From: Lysinibacillus sphaericus
GTDB taxonomy: Bacteria > Bacillota > Bacilli > Bacillales_A > Planococcaceae
Length of the DNA stretch: 64,000 nt
NCBI RefSeq assembly: GCF_002982115.1
Contig: NZ_CP019980.1
Location: forward strand, 4,596,001-4,660,000
Reading direction: 5' to 3'
This document shows positions 58,563 to 64,000 of the stretch, piece by piece (the stretch's first letter is position 1; each line of letters starts with the position of its first letter). Position numbers and translations under genes: made by a program. A model generated the notes under the pieces. That model ran no database searches and was not told the origin of the DNA. It was given only the letters and a program-made list of their open reading frames with translations.

Positions 58563-58695
58563 ATTTAATAAAAATTTCTTTTTATAATGGTAAAGTATTA
58601 TATATACTTCCCATATAATGTCCATGTCAGACCTCTTTTAATAAGATTACTCGCTTTTACAATTATTATCAATTTAAACATTTGCATTTTAATAA

Positions 58696-58710
58696 GGATA
58701 ATCATTCTCA
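58696..58710. promoter_or_regulatory. Fur-box-like sequence without an iron gene
   Basis: ggataatcattctca matches the 7-1-7 Fur box TGATAATnATTATCA at 12 of 14 positions. It lies between the convergent abrB and rsmI ends. No promoter or gene could be attached to it. Confidence 0.35.
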
Positions 58711-58747
58711 ATCGTTATAGTTTGGTAAATATTGTTTATTGCGAATA

Positions 58748-58776
58748 AAAAAGATTGCCTCCGTGGAGACAACCTT
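58748..58776 (-). terminator. rsmI terminator
   Basis: Minus-strand stem ggttgtctcc / ggaggcaatc (G-U pairs) with TTTTTT after it, just after the rsmI stop. Confidence 0.85.
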
Positions 58777-58783
58777 TTCATAC

Positions 58784-59659
58784 TCACTCACTATGGTATT
58801 CGTTATAAATATCACGCTTCGCTACTTGGCGCAGTTTCGCTACCTCTTTTATTGCTTCCTTAGAAGTAACGCCTGATTCGGCAATAATATAATCGACATG
58901 TTCCACAACATTCATGTCAATCCAATATACATCTTCTTGCATATCTTCTTCTGCATTTTGATTTCCTTCTAAAACAATACAAAATTCTCCACGGATTTCT
59001 TCGGTTTGAGACCATTCCACCGCTTCTGATATAGTACCACGAAGAAACTCCTCGAATTTTTTTGTCAGTTCACGCGCCAGCACAATGCGGCGATTACCAA
59101 GAATTAATTCCATATCCTTTAGTGTTTCTTTTAAACGATGGGGAGCCTCGTAAAATAAGATGGTTTCTTGTCTTTTTTTTAATTGCTCTAATTGTTGTCG
59201 TCTCTCTTTTTTTCCACGATTTAAAAACCCGTAAAAGAAAAAGGGTTGTGGTGTTAAACCAGAAGCAATTAAAGCAGAAATTGCGGCATTTGCACCTGGA
59301 ATTGGTACTACAGCTATTCCTTCGGCAATTGCCTTACTCACAATATCTGCCCCTGGGTCCGAAATACAAGGTAAACCAGCATCACTTACTAATGCCACTG
59401 TCTTTCCTTGACGTAAAAAACTTAGTAGCTTCTCTCCCCCGGCATCAATATTATGTTCGTGATAACTTACAAGTGGTGTTTCAATATCAAAATAGTTGCA
59501 AAGCTTCTTTGTATTCCGTGTATCTTCAGCAGCGATCACATCCGCTTCCTTTAAAATACGTAGTGCACGTACACTCATATCCTCTAAATTGCCAATGGGT
59601 GTTGCTACAAGATATAAATGTCCTTGATGATCGTGCATCGTACTTTTTTGTGATTTCAC
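58784..59659 (-). CDS. rsmI: 16S rRNA 2'-O-methyltransferase RsmI
   Basis: Methylates C1402 of 16S rRNA. 291 aa, tetrapyrrole-methylase fold: [54 protein letters not shown] and [23 protein letters not shown] start with GGAGGG upstream. Overlaps yazA by 4 nt. Confidence 0.96.
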   Translation of the reverse strand: MKSQKSTMHDHQGHLYLVATPIGNLEDMSVRALRILKEADVIAAEDTRNTKKLCNYFDIETPLVSYHEHNIDAGGEKLLSFLRQGKTVALVSDAGLPCISDPGADIVSKAIAEGIAVVPIPGANAAISALIASGLTPQPFFFYGFLNRGKKERRQQLEQLKKRQETILFYEAPHRLKETLKDMELILGNRRIVLARELTKKFEEFLRGTISEAVEWSQTEEIRGEFCIVLEGNQNAEEDMQEDVYWIDMNVVEHVDYIIAESGVTSKEAIKEVAKLRQVAKRDIYNEYHSE

Positions 59660-59919
59660 GATTTATCCCTCCCTATATAGTTCGTTTTTTGCGCCCGTGT
59701 TAACTGCTTAAAAGCATATTCTGCCCGCATCGCTTCTTGTTTTGTGTCGAAAGCTTCGACATAAATACATTCAACTGGTCCTCTAGCCCGTGTATATTTG
59801 GCACCTTTTCCTGCATTATGTGCGGCAACACGTTTTTCTACATTATTTGTATAACCTGCGTAATAAGTCTTGTCCGCACATTCTAACACATAAAAGAAAT
59901 GACTATTCGTTTTGTCCAT
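59656..59919 (-). CDS. yazA: GIY-YIG domain protein YazA
   Basis: 87 aa single GIY-YIG nuclease-like domain: [40 protein letters not shown] and [20 protein letters not shown]. Catalytic-type Y, R and E are present. Function in the cell is unknown. Nested between rsmI and yabB with short overlaps. Confidence 0.94.
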   Translation of the reverse strand: MDKTNSHFFYVLECADKTYYAGYTNNVEKRVAAHNAGKGAKYTRARGPVECIYVEAFDTKQEAMRAEYAFKQLTRAQKTNYIGRDKS

Positions 59920-60652
59920 AAAGCATTGCTCTCACTTCGGCTGTATATTCATTATTTGAATCATAGACATACAGTGGGGGTAATATTTTCAAATCTGGTT
60001 TACCATCCTTTATTGCTTCTATTAATAAAGTATTGGCTTCCTTCCCTACTTTCGGATAAATCAGTTGCATGCGTTTTGGTTCTAATCGATTTGCTCGCAT
60101 AGCTGTGACAATATCCAATAAGCGACCAGGACGATGTACAAATGCTGCTTTTCCACCTTGTTTTAATAATCTACTTGCCGATTGCACTGCTTCATCGAGT
60201 GTTAAATGTAACTCATGTCGTGCTATCGCGTAATGTTCGGATAAATTTTTATCACTTGCTTCATGCGCTAAAAAATATGGCGGATTACAAGTCACTACAT
60301 CATATTTTTCTATTCCTAATTGAGATGGAATTTCCTTTACATCCCCAAGTACCATATTGATTTGTTGTGCTAGGTTATTATACCGAATACTTCGCTCTGC
60401 CATATCAAATAAACGAGGCTGTAATTCTACACCCGTAATATGCCCTTTCGTTCTAGCACTTAAAAATAACGGAATAACACCATTGCCTGAGCATAAATCC
60501 ACTATTTCCCCTTTATGATAAGGTACATTGACAAATTTCGAAAGTAACACTGCATCCAATGAGAAAGAAAAGACAGATGGGCTTTGAATAATACGTAAAT
60601 TCTCTGCCAACAAATAATCTAACCTTTCATCATCCTTCAACCAATTTTCCAT
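59903..60652 (-). CDS. yabB: tRNA methyltransferase-like protein YabB (TrmN6 family)
   Basis: SAM-dependent methyltransferase, 249 aa from ATG 60652 ([20 protein letters not shown]) with TAGGAGGAAGG upstream. Motifs: [16 protein letters not shown] (SAM) and VTCNPPYF (NPPY, N6-adenine type). Proposed target is adenine 37 of tRNA-Val by analogy to E. coli YfiC/TrmN6. Confidence 0.92.
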   Translation of the reverse strand: MENWLKDDERLDYLLAENLRIIQSPSVFSFSLDAVLLSKFVNVPYHKGEIVDLCSGNGVIPLFLSARTKGHITGVELQPRLFDMAERSIRYNNLAQQINMVLGDVKEIPSQLGIEKYDVVTCNPPYFLAHEASDKNLSEHYAIARHELHLTLDEAVQSASRLLKQGGKAAFVHRPGRLLDIVTAMRANRLEPKRMQLIYPKVGKEANTLLIEAIKDGKPDLKILPPLYVYDSNNEYTAEVRAMLYGQNE

Positions 60653-60679
60653 GAGCCTTCCTCCTACTATACAAAACAA

Positions 60680-60712
60680 AAGACTGATACCACCGAAGCG
60701 GGAATCAGTCTT
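60680..60712 (-). terminator. yabA terminator
   Basis: Minus-strand stem aagactgat / atcagtctt with an inner ccgc/gcgg-like pairing and TTTTGTTTTG after it. Confidence 0.85.
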
Positions 60713-60715
60713 CTA

Positions 60716-61072
60716 TTACACATTTTGCTTATTTAAAAATGATAGACAAAACAGACAATCTTCACCTTTACGTGAACTTCCAAAATGAACATGACAAACG
60801 TGGAAGCCCTCTTGGTATAGACGTGCTAAGTTATCATATCCCTCGCCAATATCTAATGGATTCTCTTTCTTCTCATCTGTAGCCTGTACGGTGTTCTCTT
60901 TAGAAAGTAGTTCTTCTAGACGTGTACGAAGGTGATGATTTTCTGTTTCGAGTGCCTTATGTTCTTCCATCATTAACGCTACAAATTGCTTCAATGCACC
61001 AAATTGCGCCTGCATTGCTTCGAGCTGTTGTTCGAACTCCATAACGGTATCTAAGAAATTACGGTCCTTCAC
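60716..61072 (-). CDS. yabA: Replication initiation control protein YabA
   Basis: Bridges DnaA and the sliding clamp to prevent over-initiation. 118 aa from GTG 61072 with GAGGTG upstream (a GTG three codons earlier is poorly spaced). N-terminal coiled coil ([20 protein letters not shown]), C-terminal zinc domain with [20 protein letters not shown] and CLSFLNKQ. Length and domain order match B. subtilis. Confidence 0.95.
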   Translation of the reverse strand: MKDRNFLDTVMEFEQQLEAMQAQFGALKQFVALMMEEHKALETENHHLRTRLEELLSKENTVQATDEKKENPLDIGEGYDNLARLYQEGFHVCHVHFGSSRKGEDCLFCLSFLNKQNV

Positions 61073-61099
61073 CCAAGCCACCTCGTTAAATTCTCTATC

Positions 61100-61915
61100 T
61101 TATATAAGATTTTTTTCGCATGCTAGCAGTTCTTCGAGCGTATACTCAACCGTGCGCTCTTGCTCCTGTAAATATACTTGAATAAGTCTCTCTAGCACAT
61201 TTAAACCAACAACTCTCCCACGGCCATCTGGTGTCATTGTCATTTCACCAATATCCGGCATACCCTCTTTTGCTTCTTCGTATTCATCGTTTTCATACTT
61301 CAAGCAGCACATTAAACGACCACATAACCCAGATATTTTAGATGGGTTTAAAGATAAATTCTGATCTTTTGCCATTTTAATAGACACCGGATCAAAATCA
61401 CCTAAAAATGTTGAACAGCATAGCATTCGGCCACAAGGACCAATACCACCTAATAATTTTGCTTCATCTCGAACACCAATTTGGCGGAGCTCGATACGCG
61501 TTCTAAAAACAGATGCTAAATCTTTTACTAAATCCCTGAAGTCAACACGACCTTCTGCCGTAAAGTAAAAGATTATTTTATTGCGATCAAATGTATATTC
61601 AACATCAACAAGTTTCATCTCTAGTTTATGTTCTATAATTTTTGCATTTGCTAGCTCAAATGCACGTTTTGACTCTATCGCATTTTCTTCAACTTGAATA
61701 CGATCACGTTCATCTGCTGGTCGTAGTACTTGTTTAAGTGGCAATACGACATCATTTTCCCCTACTACTTTTTGAGGGACAACTACCTTCCCGTATTCTA
61801 CACCACGAGCTGTCTCTACAATGACATATTGACTGTCCTCTAGTAGAAATGATGCTGGATCGAAATAATATATTTTACCCGCCTTTTTAAAGCGGATTCC
61901 TACTACATTATACAA
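61100..61915 (-). CDS. ricT: RicT (YaaT), PSP1-domain regulatory iron-sulfur protein
   Basis: 271 aa. With RicA and RicF it forms a Fe-S complex that activates RNase Y and the Spo0A phosphorelay. Cysteine-rich centre: GIGPCGRMLCCSTFLGDF and ISGLCGRLMCCLKYE. TTG start preceded by GGAGGG; overlaps holB by 8 nt. Confidence 0.95.
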   Translation of the reverse strand: MYNVVGIRFKKAGKIYYFDPASFLLEDSQYVIVETARGVEYGKVVVPQKVVGENDVVLPLKQVLRPADERDRIQVEENAIESKRAFELANAKIIEHKLEMKLVDVEYTFDRNKIIFYFTAEGRVDFRDLVKDLASVFRTRIELRQIGVRDEAKLLGGIGPCGRMLCCSTFLGDFDPVSIKMAKDQNLSLNPSKISGLCGRLMCCLKYENDEYEEAKEGMPDIGEMTMTPDGRGRVVGLNVLERLIQVYLQEQERTVEYTLEELLACEKNLI

Positions 61916-62912
61916 ATGTATATCCCTCCTGCAGATTTAGCATTAGCTGCTCCATCAATAACGTCCTATTCATGTTACGCTGTAAAGATGCACGCGCCTG
62001 TAAAATGGACTCCATTTGACTAGATAGGCGTTCAAAAGTCGAATGTAACGCAGCTTCTTTAAAAGTCTGTAACATGTCTGGATAAGTACAAGCTGCTTCG
62101 GGATTAGCTTTTATTGACACTATATCACGGTAAGCAAATAGTAGTAAATCCAATGCTTGCTCCATTTCGCTTTTTTCCTTAAATAGTGGCAACCATTCCT
62201 CATGTACAACTATCATAGCTTCATGTACATTTTGGCGAATTGCCTCTACTAATTTTAACACTGTTTTTCGAGCCTGTGCAAACTGCTCATCTTTTGCTAA
62301 AAAAATAGCGGTTTCGAGCTCGTTCGTCATCATGCTAACCGTAGAAGCCATGGAGTGGGGAACGTCATTTTCTTGCAAATGCTTTAACAACAATTGACGC
62401 GGCATCTTTTGAAACTTAATATGCTGACAGCGCGAACGAATAGTAGGTAATATTGATTGCATCTGCTCTGTTAACAAAATAGCCGTAACTTCTCCATCGG
62501 GTTCCTCTAAAAATTTTAAAATCATATTAGCAGATGCTATATTTAAACGATCCGCATGATGCAGAACGTAAATTTTACGTCCTTGCTCAACACCCATCAT
62601 TTTCATCTCAGAAATAAGATCACGTATTTGATCAATTTTAATAAATTGACCTTCCGGATAGATTTCGTGAATATTCGGATGATTTCCCGAATCAACACGT
62701 CTGCAATTTCGACATGTTTCACATGGAACATTTTCATGTGGATGTTCACATAGCATTAATTTTACAAAAAAATGCATAATATCCACTTTCCCTGTTCCTT
62801 TTTCGCCATCAAAAATGTATGCATGGGCTAATCTATTTTTGTCAAAAATCGTTTGAAGCTGCTTCATTACGACTGGCTGTAGTGTGAAAAGCTCTTCAAC
62901 ATTCTTCGCCAT
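61908..62912 (-). CDS. holB: DNA polymerase III delta-prime subunit
   Basis: Clamp-loader subunit, 334 aa. HAYIFDGEKGTGKVDIMHFF is the degenerate Walker A, CEHPHENVPCETCRNCRRVD the zinc module, and LKFLEEPDGEVTAILLTEQM with SRCQHIKFQKM (SRC motif) complete the family pattern. Expected at this place by gene order. Confidence 0.95.
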   Translation of the reverse strand: MAKNVEELFTLQPVVMKQLQTIFDKNRLAHAYIFDGEKGTGKVDIMHFFVKLMLCEHPHENVPCETCRNCRRVDSGNHPNIHEIYPEGQFIKIDQIRDLISEMKMMGVEQGRKIYVLHHADRLNIASANMILKFLEEPDGEVTAILLTEQMQSILPTIRSRCQHIKFQKMPRQLLLKHLQENDVPHSMASTVSMMTNELETAIFLAKDEQFAQARKTVLKLVEAIRQNVHEAMIVVHEEWLPLFKEKSEMEQALDLLLFAYRDIVSIKANPEAACTYPDMLQTFKEAALHSTFERLSSQMESILQARASLQRNMNRTLLMEQLMLNLQEGYTFV

Positions 62913-63032
62913 TTTTTATTATATTCCTTCCTATATCAATAAAGCCTTTTGGACTTGTACATGTAAATTTATTTTTGGTAGAAGCAACGCTTTACCAATT
63001 GTGATAGTAAGGAGTCCTACTGATCAAATTTG

Positions 63033-63068
63033 AAAAAAGCCCGCGCCTACAAGTGAACAAGACACGGG
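63033..63068 (-). terminator. yaaR terminator
   Basis: Minus-strand arms cccgtg / cgcggg and TTTTTTC after it, between yaaR and holB, implying a separate start for holB. Confidence 0.7.
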
Positions 63069-63070
63069 TT

Positions 63071-63511
63071 TTACATATATAAATTAATTAATAGACCTTT
63101 AATCTCGCCAATTTTGTCAAGAAGGTCAATCGCTTCCTTTTCTTCATCTAAAATATCTTGTGCAAGCTCCACAAGACGCGTATCAATTGTCTCAATGATT
63201 TTCAATCGTCTTCCTTCACCAAAACGATTCCATGTATGCGATTGTTTTAATTCCATACCATGCTCTACAGTTTCCTGTAAGAAACGCTTCACAAGCATTT
63301 TAAAACGAGCAAGCTCTCGCAAATTACGGGATCTTGCGACACGGTCACCAGCAGTTGAAATATCCCCCAACAATCGTGTTAGTTGTTCGGTTTGCAATTT
63401 GGAGCCTTGCTTGACGACCATATCACCAAATCGGTTATTTTGATTATTATTTTGTAGAGGCTCCTTACGATTAGTATTGATCCCGACACGTATATCTTGA
63501 TTGATCTTCAA
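63071..63511 (-). CDS. yaaR: YaaR, DUF327 family
   Basis: 146 aa helical protein, conserved in spore-formers and adjacent to holB. QLTRLLGDISTAGDRVARSR, ELARFKMLVKRFLQETVEHG and WNRFGEGRRLKIIETIDTRL match DUF327. Start is TTG with GGGGGCGAATGA upstream. No biochemical function known. Confidence 0.92.
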   Translation of the reverse strand: MKINQDIRVGINTNRKEPLQNNNQNNRFGDMVVKQGSKLQTEQLTRLLGDISTAGDRVARSRNLRELARFKMLVKRFLQETVEHGMELKQSHTWNRFGEGRRLKIIETIDTRLVELAQDILDEEKEAIDLLDKIGEIKGLLINLYM

Positions 63512-63606
63512 GCTTCATTCGCCCCCAATTGCTTTATTATCAATGTCATCTATAGTTATGAATTTTTACTGCCAGTTTGGCAATGCTCACTAAATATTAA
63601 ATACTG

Positions 63607-63942
<336 letters not shown>

Positions 63943-64000
63943 TCACCCCTTTATATAATTGGCCTTGATAGAATTTATTCAAAACAGCAACATCTACTAA

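Noticed and set aside
59062..59703. 213-codon plus-strand frame
   Set aside because: Antisense to rsmI, with no ribosome site and a biased composition rich in L, H and Q that mirrors the opposite coding frame.

Overview
The window comes from the chromosome of a low-GC, spore-forming member of the Bacillales. Gene order and protein character fit best with Lysinibacillus or a close relative in the Planococcaceae/Caryophanaceae. The evidence is the oriC-proximal gene string known from Bacillus subtilis (yaaQ-yaaR-holB-yaaT-yabA ... abrB-metG ... spoVG-glmU-prs-ctc-pth-fin-mfd-spoVT ... divIC-yabR-spoIIE-tilS-hprT-ftsH-coaX-hslO-cysK-pabBAC-folPBK-dusB). It includes sporulation genes (spoIIE, spoVT, spoVG, fin, yabP, yabQ, an sspF-type SASP). 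No species name can be proved from this sequence alone. The string runs from high to low coordinates on the minus strand, so oriC lies beyond position 64000 and most genes are co-directional with the replication fork.

Positions 1 to about 14.1 kb are the right part of a temperate prophage (or closely related element), cut by the window start. From its chromosomal edge inward it has a tyrosine integrase, an ImmA-like metalloprotease and an S24-less XRE repressor, all on the plus strand. A divergent Cro-like regulator follows, with an array of 17-bp palindromic operators between them. Then comes a long minus-strand early operon: Rha/ORF6C antirepressor, HTH proteins, YqaJ exonuclease, RecT annealing protein, wHTH replication initiator, DnaC/DnaI-type helicase loader, a frameshifted YopX gene, small unknown genes and SSB. 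Together these form a recombination (YqaJ-RecT-SSB) and replication (initiator-loader) module. The integrase end lies downstream of dusB, where lysS is normally found.

Positions 14.2-19.99 kb hold the folate/PABA operon (pabB, pabA, pabC, folP, folB, folK, dusB). 20.3-24.1 kb holds cysK, a PpiC-type foldase, hslO and coaX. An aldo/keto reductase sits between coaX and ftsH. 25.3-32.0 kb holds ftsH, hprT, tilS and spoIIE. 32.3-33.2 kb is a plus-strand island with a Gly-Met-Glu tRNA operon and a small membrane protein.

33.4-43.7 kb holds yabR, divIC, yabQ, yabP, rqcP, yabN(mazG), a SpoVB-like flippase, spoVT, mfd and fin. 43.8-51.8 kb holds pth, ctc, prs, glmU, spoVG, ridA, purR, ispE, sspF and veg. 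51.9-63.9 kb holds rsmA, rnmV, yabE, tatD, metG, abrB (plus strand), rsmI, yazA, yabB, yabA, ricT, holB, yaaR and darA.

Several developmental promoters can be read directly: a Spo0A/sigma-A type spoIIE promoter with a 21-bp spacer, a sigma-G promoter for spoVT, a sigma-H promoter for spoVG, a sigma-E-like promoter for yabP, and tandem 0A boxes downstream of the abrB promoter. The least explained material is in the prophage: two covarying hairpins with the same loop, a plus-strand extended -10 promoter followed at once by a terminator, iteron-like repeats inside the initiator gene, and three small genes of 54-59 codons.
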